From assembly GCF_039523235.1 (NCBI RefSeq), contig NZ_BAAAEX010000011.1: a stretch of DNA of 64,000 bases. One strand, 5' to 3'. Position numbers and translations under genes: made by a program. The notes beneath the pieces are model-generated. The model was not told where the DNA came from and searched no databases. It saw only the letters and a program-made list of their open reading frames with translations. Of this stretch, positions 22,476 through 31,526 are shown piece by piece (position 1 is the stretch's first letter; each line of letters opens with the position of its first letter). The stretch is from Castellaniella ginsengisoli (GTDB taxonomy: Bacteria; Pseudomonadota; Gammaproteobacteria; Burkholderiales; Burkholderiaceae_B).

Positions 22476-23147
22476 TCAGGTCGGCAGGGCCGGCTCGCGG
22501 CGCTGCTCGATCTGGGCGGCTTCCTGGATGAGGCGGATGACCTCGTCGAGGTCGTCGGTGACCAGCAGCAGGTCCAGATCGAAGGGGCCGATCATGCCGT
22601 GGGCCAGCAACTGGTCGCGGATCCAGTCCACCAGGCCGGACCAGAAGGCCGTGCCGACCAGGATGATGGGCGCGGGCGGCTGCTTCATCGTCTGCACCAG
22701 CGTGAGCGCTTCGAAGAGCTCGTCCAGCGTGCCGAAGCCGCCGGGCAGGACCACGTAGGCCAGGCTGTACATGAAGAACGCCGACTTGCGCGAGTTGAAG
22801 TACTCGAAGTCCAGGCTGTCGGTCTGGTAGGGATTGTTGGATTTCTCGCGCGGCAGGCGGATATTCAGGCCGATGCTGCGCCCGCCCGACTCGAAGGCGC
22901 CGCGGTTGGCGGCTTCCATCAAGCCGGGGCCGCCGCCGGCGATCACCGGCAGGCCCAACTGGGCGATGCGCGCGCCCAGTTCACGGCCCACGGCGTAGAA
23001 GGGGTGGTCGCGGGGGATGCGGGCGCTGCCGAACAAGCTGACGCCCAGGCCGATTTTCTGGAAAGCCTCAGCCGCCGCACGCATCTCTGCAATAATCGTG
23101 GGAATCTGCTGTTCGGCTGAAATACGTTTTGTTTTATTGTCCGTCAT
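22476..23147 (-). CDS. LOG family protein (cytokinin riboside 5'-monophosphate phosphoribohydrolase-like, TIGR00730)
   Basis: The 223-residue Rossmann-fold protein carries both LOG signatures: GGGPGLMEAAN (residues 71-81) and PGGFGTLDE (135-143), plus the SRKSAF segment. Proteins once labelled lysine decarboxylases have this fold and hydrolyse nucleoside 5'-monophosphates to base and ribose 5-phosphate. The start ATG at 23147 has AAGG 8 bases upstream on the minus strand, inside polA. Its start codon overlaps the polA start codon by two bases, which is unusual for divergent genes. A shorter form starting at Met22 is possible and would relieve the overlap. Confidence 0.88.
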   Translation of the reverse strand: MTDNKTKRISAEQQIPTIIAEMRAAAEAFQKIGLGVSLFGSARIPRDHPFYAVGRELGARIAQLGLPVIAGGGPGLMEAANRGAFESGGRSIGLNIRLPREKSNNPYQTDSLDFEYFNSRKSAFFMYSLAYVVLPGGFGTLDELFEALTLVQTMKQPPAPIILVGTAFWSGLVDWIRDQLLAHGMIGPFDLDLLLVTDDLDEVIRLIQEAAQIEQRREPALPT

Positions 23148-25866
23148 GAAAAAAACCTTGTTGCTCGTGGATGGGTCCAGCTACCTGTACCGCGCCTTCC
23201 ACGCGATGCCCGATCTGCGCAATGCGCGGGGAGAACCCACCGGAGCCCTGTATGGCGTCATCTCCATGTTACGGAGGCTATTGCAGGATTACAAGGACGT
23301 GGCAACCCATGGGGCGTGCGTGTTCGATGCGCCGGGCGGGTCGTTCCGGGAAACGCTCTACCCCGATTACAAGGCCAACCGGCCGTCGATGCCCGAAGAC
23401 CTGCGCAGCCAGATCGAGCCGATCCACCGCGCGGCTGCGGCGCTGGGCTGGACCGTGATCGCGGCGCCGGGCGTGGAGGCCGACGACATCATCGGCACCC
23501 TGGCGCGCCGGGCGGGCGAAAGCGGCTTTTATACCATCATTTCGACGGGCGACAAGGATCTGGCCCAGTTGGTCAATGACCGGGTGGAACTCATCAACAC
23601 CATGTCGGGCGAGCGCCAGGACCGCGAGGGCGTGATCCGCAAGTTCGGCGTGCCGCCCGAACGCGTCGTGGACTATCTGATGCTGACCGGCGACGCCGTG
23701 GACAATGTGCCGGGGGTGGACAAGGTCGGGCCCAAGACCGCCGCCAAGTGGCTGGGCGAGTATGGCGACATCGAGACGCTGATCGCCCGGGCCGGCGAGG
23801 TGCGCGGCGTGGCCGGCGAGAATCTGCGCGCGGCGGCGCCGAATTTCCCCCTGACCCGCGAACTGCTGACCATCCGTCTGGATTGCGAACTCGAGGCCTC
23901 CTGGCAGCCGGGCGCGCTGGAGCTGCGTGCGCCCGACCGCAAGACGCTGGTCGAGCTGTACGAAGCCTACGGTTTCCGGACCTGGCTGCGCGAGGAGACC
24001 GGCGAACCGGACCGGATTCCGGCCCAGGATGCGCGCGCCGCGCGCGAGGCGCCGCCTGCGCCCGACGCCGTGCACTACGAAACCATCCTCGACGAGGCGG
24101 CGCTGGACGGCTGGCTGGCGCGGCTGCGGGCTGCGCCCCTGGTGGCCCTGGATACCGAAACCACCAGCCTGGATCCCATGGCCGCCCGCCTGGTGGGGCT
24201 GTCGTTCGCCATCGAGCCGGGCAGCGCCGCCTACATTCCCGTGGGCCACCGCGCACCGGGCACGCCCGAGCAGTTGGATCGCGCCCTGGTGCTTGAGCGC
24301 CTGAGGCCCTGGCTGGAGGATCCGGCCGCGCCCAAGCTGCTGCACCATGCCAAGTACGATGCCCACGTATTCGCCAACGAGGGGGTCGCCTTGCGCGGCG
24401 TGCGGCACGACACCATGCTGCAGGCCTATGTGCTGCAGTCCCACCGGCGGGTCAATCTGCAGGATCTGTGCATCCAGTGGCTGGGGCTGACGGGCACGAC
24501 GTATGAGGATCTGTGCGGCAAGGGCGCGCGCCAGATCGGTTTCGACGAGGTCGCGCTGGACCAGGCGGCGCATTACGCCGCCGAGGACGCCGATTTCACG
24601 CTGCGCCTGCACCGGGTTCTGTATCCTCAGGTCCAGGCCGAGGCCGGGCTGGAACGCATCTACGCGCTGGAAATCCGCACCTCGGATGCGCTGATGCGCG
24701 TCGAACGCAACGGCGTGGCCATCGATGCCGGGGTCCTGGCCGCGCAGAGCCACGAATTGGGCCGCCAGATGATCGACCTCGAAGCGCAGGCCCATGCCCT
24801 GGCGGGGCAGCCCTTCAATCTGAACTCGCCCAAGCAACTGGGTGAAATCCTGTTCCAGCGCATGCAACTGCCGGTGCTGCGCAAGACGGCGGGCGGCGCG
24901 CCATCCACCGACGAGGAAGTCCTCACCCGGCTGGCGGCCGACTATCCTCTGCCGCGCCTGCTGCTGGACTATCGCGGCATCGCCAAGCTGAAATCCACCT
25001 ACACCGACAAGTTGCCGCGCATGATCGATCCGCGCACCGGCAGGGTGCATACGCGCTACGCCCAGGCGGCCGTGGTGACGGGGCGGCTGGCTTCGTCCGA
25101 CCCCAATCTGCAGAACATCCCGGTGCGCACGGCCGAGGGCCGCCGCGTGCGCTCGGCTTTCGTGTCCAGCCTGGGCAAGATCGTATCGGCCGACTATTCG
25201 CAGATCGAATTGCGCGTGATGGCGCATGTCTCGGGCGACGAGAACCTGCGCCGGGCTTTCGCCCAGGGGCAGGACATCCACCGCGCCACGGCCGCCGAGG
25301 TATTCGGCCTGGCGCCCGATCAGGTCGATGCAGAGCACCGCCGGGCGGCCAAGGCCATCAATTTCGGCCTGATCTACGGCATGGGCGAGTTCGGCCTGGC
25401 CAGCAACCTGGGCATCACCCGGGCGGCGGCCAAATCCTATATCGATCGCTATTTCATGCGCTATCCCGGCGTGGCCGACTACATGGACCGCATCCGCCGG
25501 CAGGCCCGCGAGCAGGGCTATGTGGAAACCGTGTTCGGACGCCGCCTGTACTTTCCGGAACTGTCGGGCGCCAAGGGGCCGCGCGCGGCCGCCGCCGAGC
25601 GGGCCGCCATCAATGCGCCCATGCAGGGCACGGCGGCCGATCTCATCAAGATGGCCATGGTGGCGGTCCAGGACTGGCTGGACGCCGAGGGGTTGCGCAG
25701 CCTGATGGTCATGCAGGTCCATGACGAACTGGTGTTCGACGTGCTCGAGGACGAGGTCGAAGTCTTGCGCGAACGGGTGCCGTCCCTGATGAGCCGGGTG
25801 GCCGAACTGTCCGTGCCCTTGGTGGCGGAAGTGGGCGTGGGCCCCGACTGGGGCGCCGCCCACTGA
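23146..25866 (+). CDS. polA: DNA polymerase I
   Basis: This 906-residue three-domain enzyme serves gap filling, Okazaki fragment maturation and repair. The 5' nuclease domain runs from 1 to about 290 (LLVDGSSYLYRAFHAM, GVEADDIIGTLA, DNVPGV). The 3'-5' exonuclease is apparently active, with DTETTS, AKYDAHVF and YAAEDADFT retaining the metal ligands. The polymerase domain has SADYSQIELRVMAH, KAINFGLIYGMGEFGL and VMQVHDELVFDV. The start is ATG 23146 (MKKTLLLVDG); a TTG three codons upstream is possible. No clear ribosome site precedes it, and its promoter must lie within the LOG coding region. Confidence 0.97.
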   Translation: MKKTLLLVDGSSYLYRAFHAMPDLRNARGEPTGALYGVISMLRRLLQDYKDVATHGACVFDAPGGSFRETLYPDYKANRPSMPEDLRSQIEPIHRAAAALGWTVIAAPGVEADDIIGTLARRAGESGFYTIISTGDKDLAQLVNDRVELINTMSGERQDREGVIRKFGVPPERVVDYLMLTGDAVDNVPGVDKVGPKTAAKWLGEYGDIETLIARAGEVRGVAGENLRAAAPNFPLTRELLTIRLDCELEASWQPGALELRAPDRKTLVELYEAYGFRTWLREETGEPDRIPAQDARAAREAPPAPDAVHYETILDEAALDGWLARLRAAPLVALDTETTSLDPMAARLVGLSFAIEPGSAAYIPVGHRAPGTPEQLDRALVLERLRPWLEDPAAPKLLHHAKYDAHVFANEGVALRGVRHDTMLQAYVLQSHRRVNLQDLCIQWLGLTGTTYEDLCGKGARQIGFDEVALDQAAHYAAEDADFTLRLHRVLYPQVQAEAGLERIYALEIRTSDALMRVERNGVAIDAGVLAAQSHELGRQMIDLEAQAHALAGQPFNLNSPKQLGEILFQRMQLPVLRKTAGGAPSTDEEVLTRLAADYPLPRLLLDYRGIAKLKSTYTDKLPRMIDPRTGRVHTRYAQAAVVTGRLASSDPNLQNIPVRTAEGRRVRSAFVSSLGKIVSADYSQIELRVMAHVSGDENLRRAFAQGQDIHRATAAEVFGLAPDQVDAEHRRAAKAINFGLIYGMGEFGLASNLGITRAAAKSYIDRYFMRYPGVADYMDRIRRQAREQGYVETVFGRRLYFPELSGAKGPRAAAAERAAINAPMQGTAADLIKMAMVAVQDWLDAEGLRSLMVMQVHDELVFDVLEDEVEVLRERVPSLMSRVAELSVPLVAEVGVGPDWGAAH

Positions 25867-25869
25867 GTG

Positions 25870-25886
25870 CCGGCGGGCGCCGCCGG
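25870..25886. other. Hairpin at the polA / Na-Pi cotransporter 3' junction
   Basis: CCGGCGG (25870-25876) and CCGCCGG (25880-25886) pair perfectly around a GCG loop, four bases after the polA stop. It lacks a T-run on either side, so it is a terminator-like or mRNA-protecting hairpin rather than a canonical intrinsic terminator. Confidence 0.5.
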
Positions 25887-25903
25887 ATCGCCCGGGCGGC
25901 GGT

Positions 25904-27559
25904 TCATTCCGTTTTGCGCAGCCGGTTGGGGCGCAGTTCGCCGTGGCGGTCCAGGATGGGGTAGGCCGCCGCATTGACCAGGCAGGCATTCACCCCGCCT
26001 GCATCGCGCAGGATCTCCAGGTAGAAGGCGCTGACGTCGGCTGCGGCGATGTGGCCGGTCTTGATGCGTTCCAGGTGGCGTTCGGCCGCCCGGGCTTCCA
26101 GGTCGCGGAAGTGTTCCTTTTCGAAAGCCAGGGCGCGGGCCACTGTGCGGTCGCCCGAGACGAACAGGGCGGCGGCCTGGCGCAGATTGCGCTGCAGCCG
26201 CGCCAGAACCTCGACGAGTTCCGCCCGCTGTTCCGCGTCCAGCGCCCAGTGCTGCTTGTGCAGCCGGCTGGCGTGGCCCAGCAGGCCCATGCCGGAGACG
26301 TCGGCGGCATGGGCGATGTTCATGGAGAAGGTCAGGATCGACTTCAGGTATTGCGCGTCCTCGGCGCTGAGGCTTTCCTGGTCCTGGGTCGCCAGATAGG
26401 TGGTCACCGCCCGGTCCAGTTGGCTGATGGCGCCGTTCAGGTAGCGTGCCTGGCCGGCCGCCCGGGGATCTTCGCGCAGCAGCGCCTGTTCGGTCAGGCG
26501 CAATGATTCGCGCAGCAGGTCCGTCAGGCGCAAGGCCTCTCTGGCGGCCTGGCCCAGGGCCACCGCGGGGACCTCGCGGGCGGATTCGTCGAGATACTGG
26601 GGTCGGGCCGGGTCATGGGGGTCGGTGCGGGGCGGCAGCAGCCACTGCAGCAGCCGGGCATAGGGCCGCAACACGGGCAGGAAGCAGGCGGCGACCGTCA
26701 GGTTGAACAGCAGATGGAAATTGGCCACGCCATGCGCTCCGCCGCCCAGCGCCGTCATGAGGGGCCCGGACCAGGGCAACAAGGCCAGGCCCAGCAGGCC
26801 GCCCGCGATGCGGGTGCCCAGATTGCCCATCGGAACGCGGCGGGCGGCCGGGTTGCCGTTGTCGCCGCCCTCGAGCACCGGATTGACGGCGGTGCCCAGG
26901 TTGGCGCCCAGTACCAGCGCATAGGCAAGCTCGGGCGGCGCCAGGCCGTGGTGCGCCAGCGACATGATCAGCACGACCACGGCCACGCTGGAATGCGAAG
27001 CCCAGGTCAGCGCGGCGCTCACCGCCAGGGCGATCACGGGGGCGTCGGTCAGGGCGAGCAGAGTGCTGCCCAGCAGCGGGGCTTTCTGCAGCGGCTCGAA
27101 CAGGGTGACCAGTTGGTGCAGGGCCAGCAGCAGCAGGCCCAGGCCGATCAGGGCCCGGCCCAGGTCGCGGGTGCGGCCCGGCTCATAGTGGCGAAACATC
27201 CAGACGCCGGCCAGGATGAGGCCGGGCGCCAGCGCCGTGGGATCGAAGGCCAGCGCCTGGACGATCAGGGTGGTGCCGACGTTGGCGCCCAGCATGGCGG
27301 CCAGCCCCGGCACCAGCGGCACCAGGCCGTCCAGGGCGAAGCCGGTGATCATCAGGCCGGTGGCCGTGCTGCTCTGGATGGCGGCGGTCACCAGCAGTCC
27401 CGTGCCGAAGGCTCGCGAGGGCGAGCCCATGGCGCGGTTCATCCACAGGCCCAGCGACTTGCCGAAAGCCCGCTGCACGCCGGTCTGCACCATGTGCACG
27501 CCCCACAGCAGCAGGGCGACGAAGCCGCCAAAGGCGATCAGAACCTGGAGTTCGCGCAC
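25904..27559 (-). CDS. Na/Pi cotransporter family protein with C-terminal PhoU-like domain (NptA/YjbB type)
   Basis: The 551-residue protein has two Na/Pi-cotransporter (PF02690-type) repeats within residues 1-310; the paired QSSTATG and SHSSVAV motifs match the QSSS-type substrate sites. A cytoplasmic alpha-helical PhoU-like region follows (about 345-540). Bacterial relatives move phosphate across the inner membrane with sodium, and the Escherichia coli homologue YjbB acts as an exporter when phosphate is high. It starts 12 bases after htpX on the same strand, so the two may be co-transcribed. It adds to the phosphate theme with the PiT carrier (59984-61459) and phoU. Confidence 0.9.
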   Translation of the reverse strand: MRELQVLIAFGGFVALLLWGVHMVQTGVQRAFGKSLGLWMNRAMGSPSRAFGTGLLVTAAIQSSTATGLMITGFALDGLVPLVPGLAAMLGANVGTTLIVQALAFDPTALAPGLILAGVWMFRHYEPGRTRDLGRALIGLGLLLLALHQLVTLFEPLQKAPLLGSTLLALTDAPVIALAVSAALTWASHSSVAVVVLIMSLAHHGLAPPELAYALVLGANLGTAVNPVLEGGDNGNPAARRVPMGNLGTRIAGGLLGLALLPWSGPLMTALGGGAHGVANFHLLFNLTVAACFLPVLRPYARLLQWLLPPRTDPHDPARPQYLDESAREVPAVALGQAAREALRLTDLLRESLRLTEQALLREDPRAAGQARYLNGAISQLDRAVTTYLATQDQESLSAEDAQYLKSILTFSMNIAHAADVSGMGLLGHASRLHKQHWALDAEQRAELVEVLARLQRNLRQAAALFVSGDRTVARALAFEKEHFRDLEARAAERHLERIKTGHIAAADVSAFYLEILRDAGGVNACLVNAAAYPILDRHGELRPNRLRKTE

Positions 27560-27571
27560 ATCAGGTTCTCC

Positions 27572-28447
27572 TTAGGACGCTTGCCGGCGCAGGGCCTCGA
27601 TGCGCTGTTCGATGGGCGGGTGCGAGGCGAACAGAGCGCCCAGCGAGCCGCCCGCGATGCCCGAGGCGGCGAAGGACTTGGGCAGGTCGCCCGCCTCGAC
27701 TCCGCCCAGGCGGGCGAGCGCGCGGATCATGGGTTCGCGCGAACCCAGCAGATGGGCCGAGCCCGCGTCCGCGCGGAATTCGCGGCGGCGGGAGAACCAG
27801 GCGACGATGATCGAGGCGAGCACGCCGAAGAGGATTTCACAGATGAAGACGCTGGCGTAGTAGCCCATGCCGACGCCCCGGTCGTTTTTCAGCACGGCGC
27901 GGTCGATGAAATAACCGACCAGGCGCGACAGGAAGATGACGAAGGTGTTGACCACGCCCTGGATCAGGGTGAGGGTGACCATGTCGCCGTTGGCGATGTG
28001 GGCGACTTCGTGGCCCAGCACGGCGGTGACTTCCTCTTCGGTCATGGAGGAGAGCAGGCCGGTGGACACCGCCACCAGGGAATCGTTGCGGAAGGCGCCG
28101 GTCGCAAAGGCGTTGGGCGCGCCTTCGTAGATGGCGACCTCGGGCCGGCCGATGCCGGCCCGGTCGGCCAACTGGTGGACGGTCGCCACCAGCCAGGCTT
28201 CGCGCTGGTCGCGCGGCCGCTGAGGGTCGATCACCCGGGCGCCGGTGCTGGATTTGGCCATCCATTTGCTCATCAGCAGCGAGATGAACGAACCCGCGAA
28301 GCCCAGCACCGCCGAGAACACCAGCAGCGCGGCCGGGTCGATGCCGTTGGCCGTCAGGTAGCGGCCGACGCCCAGGAGATTCATGGTGATGCTCAGCACC
28401 AGCATGACGGCCATGTTGGTCACGAGAAACAGGATGATTCGTTTCAT
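27572..28447 (-). CDS. htpX: Membrane zinc metalloprotease HtpX
   Basis: This 291-residue M48-family inner-membrane protease takes part in quality control of membrane proteins with FtsH. Two N-terminal membrane helices (about 5-25 and 37-57) precede the catalytic HEVAH at residues 146-150; later helices lie near 155-215. The ligand Glu is expected in the FRADAGSAHLL segment. The start is ATG 28447; the minus strand shows no Shine-Dalgarno sequence in front of it, and the AGGAGG there is on the opposite strand. It is upstream of the Na/Pi cotransporter gene and diverges from the EamA gene. Confidence 0.95.
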   Translation of the reverse strand: MKRIILFLVTNMAVMLVLSITMNLLGVGRYLTANGIDPAALLVFSAVLGFAGSFISLLMSKWMAKSSTGARVIDPQRPRDQREAWLVATVHQLADRAGIGRPEVAIYEGAPNAFATGAFRNDSLVAVSTGLLSSMTEEEVTAVLGHEVAHIANGDMVTLTLIQGVVNTFVIFLSRLVGYFIDRAVLKNDRGVGMGYYASVFICEILFGVLASIIVAWFSRRREFRADAGSAHLLGSREPMIRALARLGGVEAGDLPKSFAASGIAGGSLGALFASHPPIEQRIEALRRQAS

Positions 28448-28531
28448 AGGAGGCGGGACTCTGCAAGAGAAGAACGAGGATCAAAGTGTATAGTATCGGA
28501 TTCCGGTTCGTATCCCTGTCCTGGGTGACGC

Positions 28532-29446
28532 ATGCAGTCTTTGTGGATGTTGCTGGCCTGCGCCATGTTTGCCGTGATGGGGGCCCTCGTGAAGGTCGCC
28601 GCCGACGCCGACGCTTCCCTGCCGGAAATCGTCCTGTTTCGCAGCCTGCCATCCGTCCTGTTGCTGTTCTTCTGGGCGCGTGCCACGCGGCGCACGATCC
28701 GCCCGTCCAGTTGGCGGCTGCATCTGTGGCGCAATCTCAGCGGCATCCTGTCCATGTGGCTCGGGTTTTTCGCCTTGTCCCATCTGGCCCTGCCCACGGC
28801 CATCAGCCTGAATTACACGGCGCCGCTTTTCATCGCGGGCTGGATGTTGTTTTTCGGCGGTGCCCAGCGCGATCCGGTGCGTGTGCTTGCCGTGCTCGCC
28901 GGTTTTCTGGGGGTGCTGGGCGTGTTGCGCCCCAGCATCGCGCAGGATCAATGGTTTGCGGCCCTGATGGGCCTGGGGGCGGGCGGATTCGCCGCCATCG
29001 CCATGATGCAGATCCGCCAGTTGGGCCGGATCGGCGAGCCCGAGTGGCGCACGGTGCTGCTGTTCTCGCTGGGCGCCTGCTGCAGCGGCGCGGCCGGTAT
29101 CGCGCTGCAGGGCTGGCGCACCGGCGAGCCCCTGGCCTTCCTGGCGCTGACCGGACTGGGGCTGGCGGGGCTGGTGGGCCAGTTGGCCATGACCCGGGCT
29201 TTCGGCTTGGGGTCTACCCTGTTGACGGCTGCGCTGCAGTACATGACCATCATCTTTGCCGCGCTGATCGGCGTCCTGTTCTGGGGGGATCGGCCGGCGC
29301 CGCTGGCCTGGGCCGGCATGGCGCTGATCATCGGCTCCGGCCTGTTGTCGGTCTGGCGCACGCACACCGAAGCCCGCGCCTTGCGGGGGAGCGGTTCCCC
29401 GATGCAGTCCCAAGGCATATCCACAAAGGAGGTAAACCCGTCATGA
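28532..29446 (+). CDS. EamA/DMT-superfamily transporter
   Basis: The 304-residue protein has ten predicted membrane segments in two EamA repeats (MLLACAMFAVMGALVKVAAD; YMTIIFAALIGVLFWGDRP). It belongs to the RarD/YdcZ-like drug/metabolite family; the substrate is unknown. It is separate from the EamA gene at 16209-17120 and not closely similar to it. A TATAGT box lies at 28489-28494, but no good -35 precedes it. The stop overlaps the start of the sulfurtransferase gene (ATGA), and the C-terminal codons contain that gene's ribosome site, so the two are co-transcribed. Confidence 0.87.
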   Translation: MQSLWMLLACAMFAVMGALVKVAADADASLPEIVLFRSLPSVLLLFFWARATRRTIRPSSWRLHLWRNLSGILSMWLGFFALSHLALPTAISLNYTAPLFIAGWMLFFGGAQRDPVRVLAVLAGFLGVLGVLRPSIAQDQWFAALMGLGAGGFAAIAMMQIRQLGRIGEPEWRTVLLFSLGACCSGAAGIALQGWRTGEPLAFLALTGLGLAGLVGQLAMTRAFGLGSTLLTAALQYMTIIFAALIGVLFWGDRPAPLAWAGMALIIGSGLLSVWRTHTEARALRGSGSPMQSQGISTKEVNPS

Positions 29447-30306
29447 CCACATTGCTGATTCAGCCTGAGGCGCTGCAAGAACGCCTGGCCCGGCCGGGCT
29501 GCCTGGTCTTCGACGTGCGCCACGACCTGGCCGACCATGGCGCGGGCCGGCGGGCCTACGAGGCGGGCCATGTGCCCGGCGCCCTCTACCTGGACCACGA
29601 AACCCAATTGTGCGCCCTCAAGACCGGCCGCAACGGGCGCCACCCTCTGCCGGACCGCGCCGATTTTGCCGCCCTGATGCGTGCCCAGGGCCTGACGGCC
29701 CGCACCGACGTGGTGGTCTACGATGCCGGCAACGCCATGTTCGCGGCGCACCTGTGGTGGATGCTGCGCTGGCTGGGCCATGAGTCCGTCGCGGTCCTCG
29801 ACGGGGGCTGGGCCGCCTGGCAGGCGGCTGGCGGCGCGGTCGAGTCCGGCGCGCGCGCGCCGTCCCTCAGCGAGGCTCAGGCGATCCAGGGGCTTTCGCC
29901 CCTGGGCAAGCCGTCCATGCCGGTCGTCGACGCCCGGGCCGTGCTGGTCAATCTGGACGAACCGCGCTTCACCGTGCTGGATGCCCGCGCCCCCGAACGC
30001 TTCAGCGGCGCGGTCGAGCCCATCGACCCGGTCGGGGGGCATATTCCCGGGGCGTTGAACCGGCCGTTCGCCCTCAATCTGGCGCCCGATGGCCGGTTCA
30101 AGCCGGCCGGCGAACTGCGCGCGGAATTCGAGGCCTTGTTGGGCGACCGGCTGGACCACGGCATCGTGCACCAGTGCGGGTCGGGCATCACTGCCTGCCA
30201 CAACCTGTTCGCCATGGAACTGGCCGGCCTGCGCGGCTCGGCCCTGTACCCGGGCTCCTGGAGCGAGTGGTGCGCCGACGCCACGCGCCCCGTGGCACGC
30301 GCCTGA
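29443..30306 (+). CDS. Sulfurtransferase with two rhodanese domains (SseA-like)
   Basis: The 287-residue protein has an inactive N-terminal rhodanese domain (about 5-130) and an active C-terminal domain (about 160-285) with nucleophile Cys245 in HQCGSGITA. The CGSG(V/I)TA loop is the 3-mercaptopyruvate sulfurtransferase type rather than the CRxGx(R/T) thiosulfate type, though the GGHIPGALN box is shared by both. The start ATG 29443 overlaps the upstream stop codon and is preceded by a near-perfect AAAGGAGGT. It is predicted to be cytoplasmic, donating sulfur to thiol acceptors or cyanide. Confidence 0.9.
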   Translation: MTTLLIQPEALQERLARPGCLVFDVRHDLADHGAGRRAYEAGHVPGALYLDHETQLCALKTGRNGRHPLPDRADFAALMRAQGLTARTDVVVYDAGNAMFAAHLWWMLRWLGHESVAVLDGGWAAWQAAGGAVESGARAPSLSEAQAIQGLSPLGKPSMPVVDARAVLVNLDEPRFTVLDARAPERFSGAVEPIDPVGGHIPGALNRPFALNLAPDGRFKPAGELRAEFEALLGDRLDHGIVHQCGSGITACHNLFAMELAGLRGSALYPGSWSEWCADATRPVARA

Positions 30307-30309
30307 CGC

Positions 30310-30336
30310 AGCCGGGCCGTTTTCAAGCGGCCGGCT
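30310..30336. other. Terminator-like hairpin after the sulfurtransferase gene
   Basis: AGCCGGgCCG (30310-30319) pairs with CGGCCGGCT (30328-30336) with one bulged G and a TTTTCAAG loop. It lies 3 bases after the stop codon and between convergent genes. No T-run follows. Confidence 0.5.
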
Positions 30337-30365
30337 ACGGAGACGGGGCGTAGCGACGCGGCGGC

Positions 30366-31526
30366 CTAGTCCGGATCCGCGGATTCCAAGGGCGCCTCGT
30401 TCATCATGCGGCGGTACCAGGCATGGAAGTGCGCCATGCCGTCCTCCAGGGGGCTTTGGTAAGGGCCGCGTTCATCATCGCCGCGCTCCATCAGGGCGCG
30501 GCGGCCGGCGTCCATGCGTTCTCCGATCTCGTCATCTTCGATCGCGGTTTCCAGGTAGGCCGCCCGCTGGGCCTCGATGAATTCGCGCTCGAAGGCGACG
30601 ATTTCCTCTGGATAGTAGAACTCGATCACATTGACGGTTTCCTGGGGGCCGACGGGGTGCAGCGTGGACAGCACCAGGACATGGGGATAGAGCTCGATCA
30701 TGTGCGTGGGAAAGTACGTCACCCAGATCGCGCCGAAATCGGGCGCCGCCCCCGAGCGGTACTGCAGCAGGCGGTCGTGCCACTGCCGGTAGACCTCGGT
30801 GCCCGGCTGGCCCAGGGCCTGGTGGATGCCGACCCGCTGCATGCTGTGGAAGGCGCCAAACTCCCACTCCAGGTCGTCGCAGGTGACAAAACGCCCCAGC
30901 CCGGGATGGAAGGGGCCGACGTGGTAGTCCTCCAGGTAGACCTCGATGAAGGTCTTCCAGTTGTAGTGGCAGGGGTGGATTTCCACGTGATCCAGCACAT
31001 AGTCGGAGAAATCGAATTCCGGCCGTCCGAACAGGCCGCCGATATCGTCCAGCGGGTCGCGGGCGCCTTCGAAGAGCAGGCCGTGGCAATTGCGCAGCGG
31101 GAACTCGCGCAGCCGCAGATCCGGTTTTTCCGGGAACAGCGGGGCGTTCAGCAGCCGGCCCTGGGTGTCGTAGCTCCATTGATGGATGGGGCACAGGATG
31201 CGTCCGCCCGTGCTGCACAGATTTCCGGCGGCGCAATCGGTCTCGCGACCGGTCTGGCTGCCCAGCATCAGGGCCTGGCGGTGACGGCAGACGTTGGACA
31301 GCAGACGCAGGTCGGTGCGGTCGCGCAGCAGGACCCGCCCGCCGCCCTCATGGGCCAGCGTGCGCCAGTCGCCGGGGTTCGGCACCATCTTCTCGTGACC
31401 TACGTAGCACGCGCTGCGCTCGAAGATGCGGCTGCGTTCCCGCGCCAGGACGGCTGGGTCGAAATAGTGGCTCGCCGGAAGCTGGCTGGCCAGATCCGAA
31501 CTGGAAGGGATGAAAGGGTTGGTCAT
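30366..31526 (-). CDS. Rieske-type ring-hydroxylating/N-demethylating oxygenase, alpha subunit
   Basis: This 386-residue protein has the N-terminal Rieske [2Fe-2S] ligands C80-R-H82 and C112-x2-H115, and a mononuclear iron site in E199-x2-H202-x4-H207. The gap between the two Rieske ligand pairs is 29 residues with two extra cysteines (98 and 104), about twice the usual length. A Glu occupies the bridging position where dioxygenases such as naphthalene dioxygenase use Asp; Glu is known at this place in carnitine monooxygenase CntA. GGGGGGAA precedes ATG 31526 on the minus strand. No reductase, ferredoxin or beta subunit gene is adjacent. The substrate is unknown; a quaternary amine or aromatic acid is possible. 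Confidence 0.88.
   Translation of the reverse strand: MTNPFIPSSSDLASQLPASHYFDPAVLARERSRIFERSACYVGHEKMVPNPGDWRTLAHEGGGRVLLRDRTDLRLLSNVCRHRQALMLGSQTGRETDCAAGNLCSTGGRILCPIHQWSYDTQGRLLNAPLFPEKPDLRLREFPLRNCHGLLFEGARDPLDDIGGLFGRPEFDFSDYVLDHVEIHPCHYNWKTFIEVYLEDYHVGPFHPGLGRFVTCDDLEWEFGAFHSMQRVGIHQALGQPGTEVYRQWHDRLLQYRSGAAPDFGAIWVTYFPTHMIELYPHVLVLSTLHPVGPQETVNVIEFYYPEEIVAFEREFIEAQRAAYLETAIEDDEIGERMDAGRRALMERGDDERGPYQSPLEDGMAHFHAWYRRMMNEAPLESADPD

Noticed and set aside
23278..25989. A 903-codon minus-strand open frame opposite polA
   Set aside because: It is a shadow of polA caused by high GC at third positions; there are no motifs or ribosome site, and polA motifs are fully intact on the other strand.
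28443..28452. AGGAGG close to the htpX start as its ribosome-binding site
   Set aside because: It is on the plus strand; htpX is read from the minus strand, where the sequence is CCTCCT. No plus-strand start codon follows at the right distance either.
26615..28528. A 637-codon plus-strand open frame opposite the Na/Pi cotransporter and htpX genes
   Set aside because: It is rich in Gln/Gly/His/Arg without domains; it crosses two clear genes and their junction on the opposite strand.
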